Origin: Deltaproteobacteria bacterium
GTDB taxonomy: Bacteria; Myxococcota_A; Polyangia; JACPQR01
DNA: 64,000 bases
Direction of reading: 5' to 3'
NCBI GenBank assembly: GCA_016190375.1
Contig: JACPQR010000156.1
Span: forward strand, 40,839 to 104,838
Part shown: one piece after another, positions 8,987 to 18,083 of the stretch
How the letters are laid out: every line of letters starts with the position of its first letter
Position numbering within the stretch: the first letter of the stretch is position 1
Position numbers and translations under genes: made by a program
Notes under the pieces: model-generated
The model's database searches: none
Told to the model about the DNA's origin: nothing
The model's input: the letters and a program-made list of their open reading frames with translations, nothing else

Positions 8987-11440
8987 TCAGGGACCCAGGC
9001 CGTCGGGATCCGCGATGCGGACCACGCCCGGCGGGACGGGCTCGGCGCGGGCGAAACCGTGGAGGTCCGTCACCCCGGCCTTCAAAGCACCGTCCGCCAG
9101 GACGAGCACATAGCGGGAACGGGGCCGGATCGTGCGGCCATCGCCGGAGTAGACGTAGAACTCGGTCCAGTCCGCGTCACGGGGCCTCTCCCGCCGTGCG
9201 GGCTCGAGCGCCTCCTCGCAGGCTCGTCCCACCGCCAGGTCATGGTCCGTCTGCGCGCAGGTCCGCAGCCTGTCGACGATCGCCGGATCCGTCGCTCCGG
9301 CGAGGAGCCTCGCGGCGATCTCGCGCTCGAGCGGGCGGCCGGAACGGAGCGCCTCGACGAGGGATCGCGGGCTCGCGCACTCGCCCGCTCCGCCGAGGAT
9401 CGCGGCACCCCGGAGCGCCGCGGCGGTCGTCAACGGATCGCGGTCGCGAGTGCGCGCGCACAGCTCGCCCACGGCGCCGCGGGCGCTCAGCGAGGCCAGG
9501 GAGCTCGCGGCGTTCGCGGCGACGCCCCAGCCTTCGTCGTCCAGCCCGCGCACGAGCGCGCGAACCGTCCCCTGCCCAGGGTGCCTGCCCAGCGAGAACG
9601 CGGCCGCCGCACGAACGTTTGCGGACTCGTCGCCGGCCAGCGCGCCGAGGAGCAGCACCCGCGCGGTCTCGCCGGGCAAGGGCCCGAGGGCGTCCATGAC
9701 CTTGGCGCGCGTCCACTCGCTCGGGGCCGACGCCAAGGGAGCGAGCAGCACCGCACCCTCCTCGGACCGCGTCCTCGCCAGGGCGTCGATTGCCCGTATG
9801 GCGAGGCTCTCGTCGCGCCCGCGGGCCCTGACCCCGATGGCCTCGATCGCGTCGCTTCGGGGATGGGACCTGAGGACGAGCGAAAGCGCTTGCAGGACCG
9901 CCGCCCGATCGCTCGGCCGAGGCCTCGAGAGCCGCTCCAGGAGCGGCGCGACCGACGCGGGGTCGGCGATGCGACCGAGCGCGAGCGCCGCCTCGGTCCG
10001 AAGCTGCGGATCGCCGTCGTCGAGGAGCGCGAGGAGGCGCCCGGCCGCCTGGATCGCGCCGACCCGTCCGAGGGCCCTGACCGCCTCGAGGCGGATTCGG
10101 CCGCCGTCCTCGTCGGCGATCCTGAGGAGCGTCGGCCACGAGCGCTGGGCCCGAAGGAGCCCGAGGAGGCGCACGGCCAGGAGCCTCAGCGCCTCGGAGG
10201 GATCCCCGGCCAGGACGAGGAGCGGATCCGCGGCCCGCCCGTCGGGCGATTCCACGAAATTTCGCTCGAGGATCGGCTCGAGGGCCTCCGCGGCCGCGAG
10301 CCGCACGTCGGTACGCCGATCCGAGAGGCGCTCCAGGACCGGGACGAGAGCGCGCTGATCGCCGGTCTGCCCGAGCGCCGCCAGTACGCGCGTCGTGGAG
10401 ACGCGGCCGGTCCCCAGGAGCTCGATCAGCGGCGGGCCCGCGGCGACGTCGCCGATGCGGCCGAGAGTCTCGACCGCCGCCGTGGCCACCTCGACGCTCC
10501 TGGGGTCCTCGAGGCGGGACACGAGTGACGGCGTCGCCGCCGAGCCTATCGTCGCCAGGGCGTCCATCGCGTCACGACGAAGCTCGGCACGTACGAGAGC
10601 GCGGACCAGCGCGGCGATTGCGGGCTGGGTCCCGATCTCGCCGAGCGCGAGGCAGGCACGCTGGCGGACCCGAGGCTCCCCGTCGTCGAGCAGCGTGACG
10701 ATGGCGTCCACCGCCTCCTCTGCGCGCATCCGGCCCAGCGCGGCGATCGTCGCCATGCGGACCTCGATCGTGGCATCGCGGACCGCCCCGAGGAGCGCGG
10801 GGACGGCGCGGTCATCCCGGATCTGCGCGAGCGCCTGGACGACGCGGATCCGCACCCGGGTCTCGAGGTCCTGCACCTTGCCGATCAGGGGCACGACCGC
10901 GCGCTCGTCGCCGAGGTCGCCCAGGACGCCGGCTGCGGCCTCGCGGACCGAAGGATGCGAGTCGTCGAGCCTGCCCAGGATCGGCACTATGAGCTCGGGA
11001 TCTTCGAGCGCTCCCAGAGCGAGGACGGCCGCGCGGCGCACGTCCGCGTCCGAGTCGCCGAGGGCTCGAGTGAGCGCGCCGGCGGCGCGGCCGTCCGCCA
11101 TCACCGCCAGGGCGCTCGCGGCGGCTTCGCGGGGCTCGGGATCGGGGTCGCTCAGCCAGCCGATGAGCGTCGGAACGGCGGCGCGCTCCCCCCCGCGGGC
11201 CAAGAGGCCCGCCGCGGCCACGCGGACGTCGACGTCCGTGTCCTCGAGCGCACGGAGCAGGTGGGCTCGGGTCGACGACGTCGGGAATGTGCCCAGGGCG
11301 GCCACCACTTCGCGGCGGCGCGCCGGATCCGAGCTCCCGAGCCCCGCCGCGATCGAGTCGATACGGCCGGCCCAGTCGAAACCGACGAGCGCCGGAGTTG
11401 TCAGAACGACCACGAACCACAGCCAGCGGAGTCGGACCAT
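8987..11440 (-). CDS. Large exported HEAT-repeat protein
   Basis: 817 residues from the ATG at 11438-11440. A hydrophobic N terminus (LRWLWFVVVLTTPALVGF) acts as signal or anchor. Residues from about 30 to 740 are a solenoid of roughly twenty HEAT repeats of about 31 residues with the pattern DxDxxVRxAAxxALGxLG, including VRRAAVLALGALEDPE and VREAAAGVLGDLGDER. The C-terminal 80 residues depart from the repeat and hold a strand-rich piece (TEFYVYSGDGRTIRPRSRYV). Such solenoids are protein-interaction surfaces; no enzyme domain is visible. It may be the first gene of an operon with the two PPK2 genes, which is a surprising companion for an exported protein. Confidence 0.85.
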   Translation of the reverse strand: MVRLRWLWFVVVLTTPALVGFDWAGRIDSIAAGLGSSDPARRREVVAALGTFPTSSTRAHLLRALEDTDVDVRVAAAGLLARGGERAAVPTLIGWLSDPDPEPREAAASALAVMADGRAAGALTRALGDSDADVRRAAVLALGALEDPELIVPILGRLDDSHPSVREAAAGVLGDLGDERAVVPLIGKVQDLETRVRIRVVQALAQIRDDRAVPALLGAVRDATIEVRMATIAALGRMRAEEAVDAIVTLLDDGEPRVRQRACLALGEIGTQPAIAALVRALVRAELRRDAMDALATIGSAATPSLVSRLEDPRSVEVATAAVETLGRIGDVAAGPPLIELLGTGRVSTTRVLAALGQTGDQRALVPVLERLSDRRTDVRLAAAEALEPILERNFVESPDGRAADPLLVLAGDPSEALRLLAVRLLGLLRAQRSWPTLLRIADEDGGRIRLEAVRALGRVGAIQAAGRLLALLDDGDPQLRTEAALALGRIADPASVAPLLERLSRPRPSDRAAVLQALSLVLRSHPRSDAIEAIGVRARGRDESLAIRAIDALARTRSEEGAVLLAPLASAPSEWTRAKVMDALGPLPGETARVLLLGALAGDESANVRAAAAFSLGRHPGQGTVRALVRGLDDEGWGVAANAASSLASLSARGAVGELCARTRDRDPLTTAAALRGAAILGGAGECASPRSLVEALRSGRPLEREIAARLLAGATDPAIVDRLRTCAQTDHDLAVGRACEEALEPARRERPRDADWTEFYVYSGDGRTIRPRSRYVLVLADGALKAGVTDLHGFARAEPVPPGVVRIADPDGLGP

Positions 11441-11516
11441 TCGAGAACCGGATCCTGCCACACCGATCGGCACCCCGCGACCCCTGGCGAGCCGTCGCGT
11501 GGTAGCCTGGAGGACG

Positions 11517-12386
11517 ATGCACGTCGCGCGCCTCCTGTCGCCGCCGGCGGCCGTGGTCTTCTTGGCGCTGGCGCCGGCTGGAATCGCGGCAAACCCCTTG
11601 CCGCCGCTGCCCGGCCCGACGCCGCCGCTCCCGGGGCAACCCGCTCGGCCGCCCGGCCGGCCTTGGCTCGGGGTCGCGATGGACGAGACTCCGGCTGGAG
11701 TCGTCATCAGGGACGTGATCCCCGGATCGCCCGCCGAGGCCGGGGGCCTCATGGACGGGGATCTCATCGATGGGGTTGGCGGTCAGCCCGTTCGCACGGC
11801 GGTGGAGGTCGCCGAGCGAGTCCTCGCCGCCGGAGTCGGCAGCTCGCTGCAGGTCCGCGTGCTTCGAGCCGGGACCACGCTGACGGTGACGACGACCCTC
11901 ACGGAGGCGCCCGCCGGGCCCGGCGGTATGTTGCAGGCGCGCGTCGTCGGGCAGCCGGCTCCCGCGATCGAGGCGGTGTCGCCCACGACAGGCATCACGC
12001 CCACCCTCGCCAACCTGCGGGGCAGCGTCGTCGTCCTGGACTTCTGGGCCACCTGGTGCCGGCCCTGTCGCGTGGCCATGCGGCACTTCGCGGACTGGCA
12101 CGTTCGATTCGGGGGGCGGGGCCTGAAGGTCGTAGGCCTGACGGACGAGGCGCCGGCGCTGATCGCGCGCACCTCGCGGACGATGCGCGTGCCGTACGTC
12201 CTGGCCACGGACCCCGGGGCGCGCACTGCCGCTCGTTATGGCGTCTCGGCGATCCCGACGATGTTCGTGATCGACCGGGCCGGCGTGATCCGGCACGTCT
12301 CGGTCGGCATCAGCCCCGTCGAGGCCGCGTCGATCGAGGCGCTGATCGAGCGCTTGCTCGGCCAGTCCGTCCCCGAAGCGCGCTAG
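11517..12386 (+). CDS. Exported PDZ plus TlpA-like thioredoxin-fold protein
   Basis: 289 residues with a GGAGG ribosome-binding site a few bases before the ATG at 11517. A signal sequence (about residues 1-25) and a Pro-rich linker (28-48) are followed by a PDZ domain (about 48-128, with WLGVAMDE and IPGSPAEAGGLMDGDLI). A TlpA/ResA-type thioredoxin domain follows (about 140-289) with the redox motif WCRPC at 180-184 and a cis-Pro region (VSAIPTMFVID). The likely role is periplasmic thiol-disulfide exchange with substrate recognition through the PDZ domain; that pairing is inferred. Its stop shares the tetranucleotide CTAG with the convergent esterase stop. Confidence 0.9.
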   Translation: MHVARLLSPPAAVVFLALAPAGIAANPLPPLPGPTPPLPGQPARPPGRPWLGVAMDETPAGVVIRDVIPGSPAEAGGLMDGDLIDGVGGQPVRTAVEVAERVLAAGVGSSLQVRVLRAGTTLTVTTTLTEAPAGPGGMLQARVVGQPAPAIEAVSPTTGITPTLANLRGSVVVLDFWATWCRPCRVAMRHFADWHVRFGGRGLKVVGLTDEAPALIARTSRTMRVPYVLATDPGARTAARYGVSAIPTMFVIDRAGVIRHVSVGISPVEAASIEALIERLLGQSVPEAR

Positions 12387-13357
12387 CCGATCCAGCGATC
12401 GAGGAAGGCGTACGCATCGGACCAGCACCGGCGGGCGCTCCTCCTGAACACGAGCGCATGGAAGGCGTGCAGCTCGCCGACGTAGTACCGCGCCTCGCAG
12501 GGAGCCCCCAGCCGTTCGAGCGCGGCAGCGAGGCGGCGCGTGTCCGGAAGGAGCGGGTCCTTGGTCCCCACAGCCAGGAAGAACGGAGGGAGCTCGCGAT
12601 CCGGACGCACGCCCCGCTCGAAGAGGAGGAGCGGGTCTGCGAAGTCGAGCCAGCCGGGCTCCTCCCGGCGCTCGCGGAGGTACGCGTCGGTGACCTCTCG
12701 GAGCCGGTCGGCGATGAACGGCGAGAGGCTGTCCTTGCGGCGCCGAAAGCGATCCGTGTCGCTCACCTGGAAGAGCCCGCAGAACGGCATCACGGCTCGA
12801 GGCTCGAGCCCGGTGTCCCAGACCGTCCTCGCCCACGGCTCGTCGCGGCGGTAGCAGGTCGCCACGGCCAGGGCGGTGACGAGATTCGCTCCCGCCGACT
12901 CGCCCGCCAGGACCAGCCGCCCTGGATCCCCGCCTAGCGAGGCCGCGTGGCTCGCCAACCACGTGAAGGCGCCGCAGGCATCCTGGACGGCGGCGGGGTA
13001 GGGGTGCCGCGGGGCGAGGCGGTAGCTGATGTTCGCCACCAGGAAGCCGCGCCTCGCGAACGCGAGCCCCATGATCCAGTGGCTGTCCTTCGACAGGATC
13101 CGGAAGCCGCCGCCGTGAACGTACAGGACCACGGGCCATGGCCCGGGGCTGCTCGTGGGGCGGTAGATGTCCAGCCGGTGCTCCGGAAGGCCGCTGTCCG
13201 TGTAGGGCAGGTCTCGGAGGATCTCCACGCCGTGTCGCTCGGGACGCGCGTTCGGATGCCAGCGGCCAGCCGTCGACGCTGCGCGAAAGAACGAGTCGAC
13301 CAGGAGCGCACCGGCGCGCTGGCGGAGTCGACTTGCCCGAGAAGGCTTCTCCAGCAT
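12383..13357 (-). CDS. Alpha/beta-hydrolase esterase of the hormone-sensitive-lipase type
   Basis: 324 residues from the ATG at 13355-13357. An earlier in-frame ATG at 13435 would overlap the divergent VWA gene, so it is not preferred. The HSL oxyanion motif HGGG is at residues 81-84, the nucleophile elbow GESAG at 152-156 (Ser154), an acid segment AVGTKDPLLPDT follows, and the C-terminal His lies in ELHAFHAL. The substrate is probably a short ester or lactone. There is no clear signal peptide, so it is likely cytoplasmic. It ends on CTAG shared with the neighbouring convergent gene. Confidence 0.9.
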   Translation of the reverse strand: MLEKPSRASRLRQRAGALLVDSFFRAASTAGRWHPNARPERHGVEILRDLPYTDSGLPEHRLDIYRPTSSPGPWPVVLYVHGGGFRILSKDSHWIMGLAFARRGFLVANISYRLAPRHPYPAAVQDACGAFTWLASHAASLGGDPGRLVLAGESAGANLVTALAVATCYRRDEPWARTVWDTGLEPRAVMPFCGLFQVSDTDRFRRRKDSLSPFIADRLREVTDAYLRERREEPGWLDFADPLLLFERGVRPDRELPPFFLAVGTKDPLLPDTRRLAAALERLGAPCEARYYVGELHAFHALVFRRSARRCWSDAYAFLDRWIG

Positions 13358-13417
13358 TCGACGAGTCACAGCATAGCACGCGCACTTCGCGCTACATTCT
13401 TCGCCGTCGTCGCATCG

Positions 13418-14797
13418 ATGAACGAGATCCTCCACGGGTTCGTCCGCGCCCTGCGCCGCGCGGGACTTCGCATCTCGCCAGCCGAGACAGTCGACGCCTT
13501 TCGCGCCGCTCTCGAGGTCGGGCTCGAGGACCGCTCCCTGCTTCGCGCCGCGCTCGTGGGCACGCTGGCGAAGAGCCGGGCGGATCGCGAGCGGGCCCTG
13601 GAGTCTTTCGATCTGTTCTTCTCGGCCGGCAGCGAGCCTGGCGTCGATCTGCAGGCGGCCTTGCGCCGGCGCGGCGCCTCCGACGCCGCCATCGCTGCGC
13701 TACGGGGCGCGCTCGGTTCGGGCGGCTCGGGGCTCGGGGCCCTGCTCGGCGGCGCGGGCGAGCTCGAGCGCCGGCTGCGGTCCGCGGGATTGCAGGCGAG
13801 CGTCGAGACCATGCAGAGCCCGCTGCAGATCGGGATCTTCACGCACCGCATGCTCGCCGAGCTCGGCTGGCAGGACGCTGCCGACGAGCTGGTCAGCGCA
13901 TCGAGGGAGCTCGGCGACTTGCTCGGCGACGAGGCCGAAGAGGTCGCCCTGCTCTTGCGCCAGGAGCTCGACGAGGTGCGGCGCAGGGTTCGCGATGCGG
14001 TCGGGCGAGAGTTCCTCCGCCAGCACGGGGGAGCCATGGACCGGATGCGGCAGAAGCTCCTCGAAGAGCGGGATTTCGCCTCGATGGGACCGGCGGAGGC
14101 GCGAGCCGTGAGGGACTCCGTCAGGCTGCTGGCCCAGAAGCTCCGATCGACCGAGAGCCTTCGCCGCAAGAGGGAACGTCGCGGGCGCTTCGATCCTCGA
14201 CGCACGATCCAGAAGAGCCTGACGACCTCGGGAGTTCCGATCAGGCTCCAGTTCCGGAAGAGGCGGCGGGAGCGACCGCGCCTGGTTCTCCTCTGCGACA
14301 TCTCGGACTCGGTGAAGAACGTCGCCCGCCTGATGCTCGAGCTCGTGCACGCCATGCAGGACGTCTTCGCTCGGACGAGGTCCTTCGTCTTCGTCTCCGA
14401 GATCGGCGAGGCGACCGATCTGTTCGCCCGCTACCCCGTCGAGCGCGCGATGGGCCTCGTCTGGTCGGGCGAGGTCGTGAACGCGTACTCGCGCTCCGAC
14501 TATGGGCGGGCCCTCGGGCAGTTCGAGGCGCGCTTCCTCGAGAGCCTGAACAGGAGGACGACGGTGGTGGTCCTCGGCGACGGCCGAAACAACCATCAGG
14601 AACCTCGAGCCGAGATCCTCGCGAGGATCCGCCGTCGCTCGTCACGGCTCCTGTGGCTGACGCCCGAGCCGCGGGCCGCCTGGGGCTTCGGCGACAGCGC
14701 GATGCACCTGTACGCTCCACACTGCACCGGCGTCTACACGGTCCGCAGCCTCGCGACGCTGAGGACCGCCGTCGACGCCATCGTCCGGGCGCCGTGA
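13418..14797 (+). CDS. CoxE-like VWA-domain protein
   Basis: 459 residues. The N-terminal part is helical (LHGFVRALRRAGLRISPAET, typical of CoxE-like proteins). A VWA domain starts near residue 285 with the MIDAS motif DISDS at 294-298; a later SDYGRALGQF and LGDGRNNH supply the other expected metal-site regions. Members usually work with a MoxR-type AAA+ ATPase in maturation or insertion of metal-containing enzymes. No such ATPase is adjacent here; the only MoxR in the window is 10 kb away. The gene is instead coupled by a GTGA overlap to a flippase-like membrane protein. Confidence 0.88.
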   Translation: MNEILHGFVRALRRAGLRISPAETVDAFRAALEVGLEDRSLLRAALVGTLAKSRADRERALESFDLFFSAGSEPGVDLQAALRRRGASDAAIAALRGALGSGGSGLGALLGGAGELERRLRSAGLQASVETMQSPLQIGIFTHRMLAELGWQDAADELVSASRELGDLLGDEAEEVALLLRQELDEVRRRVRDAVGREFLRQHGGAMDRMRQKLLEERDFASMGPAEARAVRDSVRLLAQKLRSTESLRRKRERRGRFDPRRTIQKSLTTSGVPIRLQFRKRRRERPRLVLLCDISDSVKNVARLMLELVHAMQDVFARTRSFVFVSEIGEATDLFARYPVERAMGLVWSGEVVNAYSRSDYGRALGQFEARFLESLNRRTTVVVLGDGRNNHQEPRAEILARIRRRSSRLLWLTPEPRAAWGFGDSAMHLYAPHCTGVYTVRSLATLRTAVDAIVRAP

Positions 14798-17310
14798 AGA
14801 GGAATCGAACGACCGGCGCGATTGATCGACGCGTGCCGGGGCGCGGGCTCGGTCGTGCCGTCGCGATCGCCTTCTTCCTGCTCGTGACGCCCGTGATCGC
14901 CCGCGGCGAGCCGCTCGACATCGCCGTGCCCGTCGGGCCACTCCGCGTGCGGCTGCAGGCCGATCCGGACGTCCGCATCGTCGAGGACGTGCAGCTCGCC
15001 GACGTGGCCGTTTGGGAAGGGCGAGTCGGGCGAGATCCCGGGCGGGCAGCCGTCGTCTTCCTGACGGCCACCGGCGACGACGAGCCGCTGCCTGGCGCCG
15101 GGGCAGTGGGCGCGCTCGTCGAGGCGGAGGACGTCCGCTGGCGCGGGACCAGCTCCGGGCACCTGGAGCACGCTCATCCACTGGCAGGGCTCGAGTGGCG
15201 CGCGTGGCCACGTGTCGCGGTACGTACCGTGCTCTTGCCCGGCGGTTTCCGCGTCCTCGCCGCGGCCGGCGGCCGGCCGCTCCTGGCCGAGGGCCGCATC
15301 GGGGGACGGCGGGTGGTCGTCTGGACCGCCCCGCTCGGGGCACGGGCCAATCGCGATCTCGCCGCATTCCCCCTCTTGGGCTACGCGCTGCACGCCGTCA
15401 CGTTCCGGGCGGCGGGGGCCCGGGTCGCCTCCCTGGGCGCGTGGCGAGGCGCGCCGATTCCCGGGGAACGTACGGCGGAGCTGGCTGCCCTCGCACTTCT
15501 CCTTCTGTGGCCGCTGACGATGGCCGCGTTCGGGATCGCGCGCCGCTCGAGACCGCCACCCGCCGAGGTGCTCGCGCTCTACGCGGCTCCGGGCGCGGCC
15601 CCCGAGTGGCGGGACCCCAGCTTCGCGCGCCCGCTCAGCGGCTTCTTTCTCTTCCTCGCCGGATCGATCGTGCTCCTGCCCCCCTACTTCTGGGTGGTGG
15701 GTGTGGTCGTTCCGAACCGGGTGCAACCCTTCCCGCAGGCCGACGGCATCTGGGGCTCGATCGTCGTCCTCTTCGAGGTCGTCTTCTACCTGTTCGACTT
15801 CGCGACGAACACCGCGTTCGTGCGCTTCTTCGCGGCGACGCGGATCCAGGAGCCCGCGAGGGCGCTGAGATACGCGCAGCTCTTCCTCTGGTGGCAGGCG
15901 CTCTCGGGGCTCCTCCAGCTCACCCTGGTCGTGGTCGTGGTGCTCGCGGGCCCACTGTCCGGGACGACCTACGCCTTGTACGGCTTCTTCCTCTTGCTCC
16001 ACGGGATCGTGCAGGTCCCGGGAGTCTTCGGCATCGGGTACCACGTCCTGCAGGGCGCGCAGCGGTTCGACTACGCCTCCGTGGTCGACGTGCTCGAGAA
16101 GCGCGTCCTGTCGATCCTCGCGCCGCTCCCGTTCGTGCTCGTCTTGCGGGCATGGGGCCGCGCGCACCCCATGTACGGCGAGGCGTTCGGCGCGATCGTA
16201 GGGCTGGGGATCGGGGCCTACGTGACGCAGTGGCTGACGATGGGCATCGGTCTGTACCTGTGCAGGCGCGCGGGTCTCCCCATCCGCCCGCTCTTCGGGG
16301 CCTCGTTCGGCGGGCGCGAGATCCGCGAGGTCTTCGGCTACGGAGCCCGCGCCATCCCCGGCCAGGTCGCGTTCCGCGCAGCCAGCTCGGTCGAGATCGT
16401 CGTCTTGACGGCGATGCTCGCGAACTACACCGAGTGGCTGGGGATCTGGGGGCTGCTCCAGTCCCGTTTCAGCTACCTCGTGCTCCTCGCGTACGCGTTC
16501 TTCGACTCGGGCGTGCCCGTCTTCGGAGAGGCGCTCGGCGCCGGCAAGCGCTCGCTCGCCCAGTACCTCGTGGGTCGCTTCCTGCAGTTCGCGACGCTCT
16601 GGGGCGCTGTCGTCTTCGCCATCCTGGCGGCGCTCGGTCCGACGTTCATCCGCGGCGCGGTCGAGCCACAATGGCACCGGGCGGCAGGCCTGGTCGTCGT
16701 CGCCGCATTCGCGCGGGCGCTGGCTTGCCCCGGCTGGGTGTCGGACGCGCTGCAGCGAGGCGCCAACTACCCGCTCCTGTTCTCCTGCGTTCTCGGCGGC
16801 GAACAGGTCCTGCGGATCGCGCTTCTCTTCATCCTCGTCCCGCGGTTCGGCGCCGCCGGCCTCTTCGCGGCCATCGTCCTGTCACTGTCCACGAAGACGC
16901 TCGTCGCGTGGTGGCTCAATCACCGCGTCGTCCTTCCGCTCCGCGTGTCGCTCTGGCAGAGCCTCGGCGCGCCGGTCGCGGCCGGAGCGATCCTCTACGT
17001 GCTTCTCGCCGGCCTCGTCGCCGTCGTGGATCCCACCTCGCCCTCGGGTGCGCAGGCGGTCTTCTATGGCGGAGCCGTCGGCGCAATCGCCGCGGCCCTG
17101 TTCGTCCTCGGCATCGTGGGCGGCCTCGACGCCGATGGTCTGGGCGAGATCGACCGCGCGGCGCGCATGACGCCCGTGCTGTCGCCGATCGCCCGGCTGT
17201 TCGCCCTCGGCGCCCGCGCCGGTGCCCGGCTCTCGCCCTGGCACGGCCGTTTCCCTCAACCCGCGTCCGCCGACGCTCACGGCGAGGCGGAGGAGCTCAC
17301 GCGCGCGTGA
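14794..17310 (+). CDS. Polytopic flippase-like protein with an N-terminal periplasmic domain
   Basis: 838 residues from the GTG at 14794, overlapping the VWA stop (GTGA). A signal-like helix (AVAIAFFLLVTPVIA) precedes about 200 soluble residues with a glutamine-amidotransferase-like turn (GRRVVVWTAPLGARANRDLAAFPLLGYAL). A helix (AELAALALLLLWPLTMAAF) then leads to a region of about twelve membrane segments from residue 280 to 790, resembling polysaccharide/oligosaccharide flippases of the MOP superfamily (for example YGARAIPGQVAFRAASSVEIVVL). A cytoplasmic tail closes the protein. The flippase assignment rests on topology and general sequence character, not a diagnostic motif. The fusion and the coupling to a VWA gene are unusual. 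Confidence 0.7.
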   Translation: MKRNRTTGAIDRRVPGRGLGRAVAIAFFLLVTPVIARGEPLDIAVPVGPLRVRLQADPDVRIVEDVQLADVAVWEGRVGRDPGRAAVVFLTATGDDEPLPGAGAVGALVEAEDVRWRGTSSGHLEHAHPLAGLEWRAWPRVAVRTVLLPGGFRVLAAAGGRPLLAEGRIGGRRVVVWTAPLGARANRDLAAFPLLGYALHAVTFRAAGARVASLGAWRGAPIPGERTAELAALALLLLWPLTMAAFGIARRSRPPPAEVLALYAAPGAAPEWRDPSFARPLSGFFLFLAGSIVLLPPYFWVVGVVVPNRVQPFPQADGIWGSIVVLFEVVFYLFDFATNTAFVRFFAATRIQEPARALRYAQLFLWWQALSGLLQLTLVVVVVLAGPLSGTTYALYGFFLLLHGIVQVPGVFGIGYHVLQGAQRFDYASVVDVLEKRVLSILAPLPFVLVLRAWGRAHPMYGEAFGAIVGLGIGAYVTQWLTMGIGLYLCRRAGLPIRPLFGASFGGREIREVFGYGARAIPGQVAFRAASSVEIVVLTAMLANYTEWLGIWGLLQSRFSYLVLLAYAFFDSGVPVFGEALGAGKRSLAQYLVGRFLQFATLWGAVVFAILAALGPTFIRGAVEPQWHRAAGLVVVAAFARALACPGWVSDALQRGANYPLLFSCVLGGEQVLRIALLFILVPRFGAAGLFAAIVLSLSTKTLVAWWLNHRVVLPLRVSLWQSLGAPVAAGAILYVLLAGLVAVVDPTSPSGAQAVFYGGAVGAIAAALFVLGIVGGLDADGLGEIDRAARMTPVLSPIARLFALGARAGARLSPWHGRFPQPASADAHGEAEELTRA

Positions 17311-17311
17311 G

Positions 17312-18010
17312 TCACCTCGCCGGCGCGAGCCGCCACCGCAGCCGGAGGACCGCGGGCACGCCGGGCGGGTACGCACCCAGGAGCGCCTCGCGCTCGAGGT
17401 TCGGAGGCGGTGGGCCGAATCGAACGACGCCCTTCGTCTCGAACCGGCGAACGACCGTGACCGGCTCGGGCACCCAGTAGCGGCCCTGGTAGTACCCGCC
17501 CCCGACCTGCTCGGACCAGGACCGCCTCGCGGTGGTCACCGCGTCCGTCGAGACGATCGGTTCGCGCCCTCCGGTCGCGAGCGTCCATTGCCAGGCGGCG
17601 AGGTCGAGGAAGCGACCCGGGGCCGGCTCCTCGAAGGCGGCCGAGACCCGGACCTCGAACGCGAGCCGATCCCGAGCGTAGTAGGCCAGGGCGCGCGCGA
17701 GCTCGCGCGCGGCACGATCCACCGGCCACCGCATCGACCGTGCCCTGGCGCGCTCGGCTGCGACGACGAAAGAGCGGTCGAGGAGGACCGCGACGATCGT
17801 GATGGAGGCGGCGCCATCGGAGTAACGAGCCTCGCGCCCGAAGTACTCGGCGAGCGCGCTACGCGAACGCCGCGACAGAGACGACGGCACCGACTCGCCA
17901 CGCGACACCACGATCGGCCCGGAAGCGCTCGAGCCGCAGCCGAACAGGATCGATGTCATGAGGACGGCCGTCCGGAGGGCGAAGCGCATCGACTGCGGTC
18001 TCGAAACCAT
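17312..18010 (-). CDS. Putative lipoprotein of unknown function
   Basis: 232 residues from the ATG at 18008-18010 (an internal ATG at 17987-17989 is the alternative). The signal VLMTSILFGC carries a lipobox ending at Cys25. The mature part shows no motif I recognise. It has a helical segment rich in Arg/Ala (AERARARSMRWPVDRAARELARAL), a strand-rich centre (FEVRVSAAFEEPAPG) and a Gly/Tyr patch (QVGGGYYQGRYWVPEP). It converges on the flippase gene with a one-base gap and is divergent from miaB. Confidence 0.7.
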   Translation of the reverse strand: MVSRPQSMRFALRTAVLMTSILFGCGSSASGPIVVSRGESVPSSLSRRSRSALAEYFGREARYSDGAASITIVAVLLDRSFVVAAERARARSMRWPVDRAARELARALAYYARDRLAFEVRVSAAFEEPAPGRFLDLAAWQWTLATGGREPIVSTDAVTTARRSWSEQVGGGYYQGRYWVPEPVTVVRRFETKGVVRFGPPPPNLEREALLGAYPPGVPAVLRLRWRLAPAR

Positions 18011-18017
18011 GCTCACC

Positions 18018-18046
18018 TTGACCCACCGCTGGGCGGAGGCTACAAC
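18018..18046 (+). promoter_or_regulatory. Sigma-70-like promoter for miaB
   Basis: TTGACC (18018-18023) and TACAAC (18041-18046) are separated by exactly 17 bases. Transcription would start about 30 bases before the GTG of miaB. The -35 lies just inside the divergent gene's upstream region. Confidence 0.5.
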
Positions 18047-18083
18047 AAGACACGGCTGACAGGATGGCCACCTCGAGGCGGAT

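Noticed and set aside
13138..17310. A single 1390-residue protein reading through the VWA region into the flippase-like gene
   Set aside because: Its first 550 residues overlap the VWA gene in another frame and are low-complexity Arg/Ala/Gly. The GTG at 14794 with GTGA coupling is the natural start.
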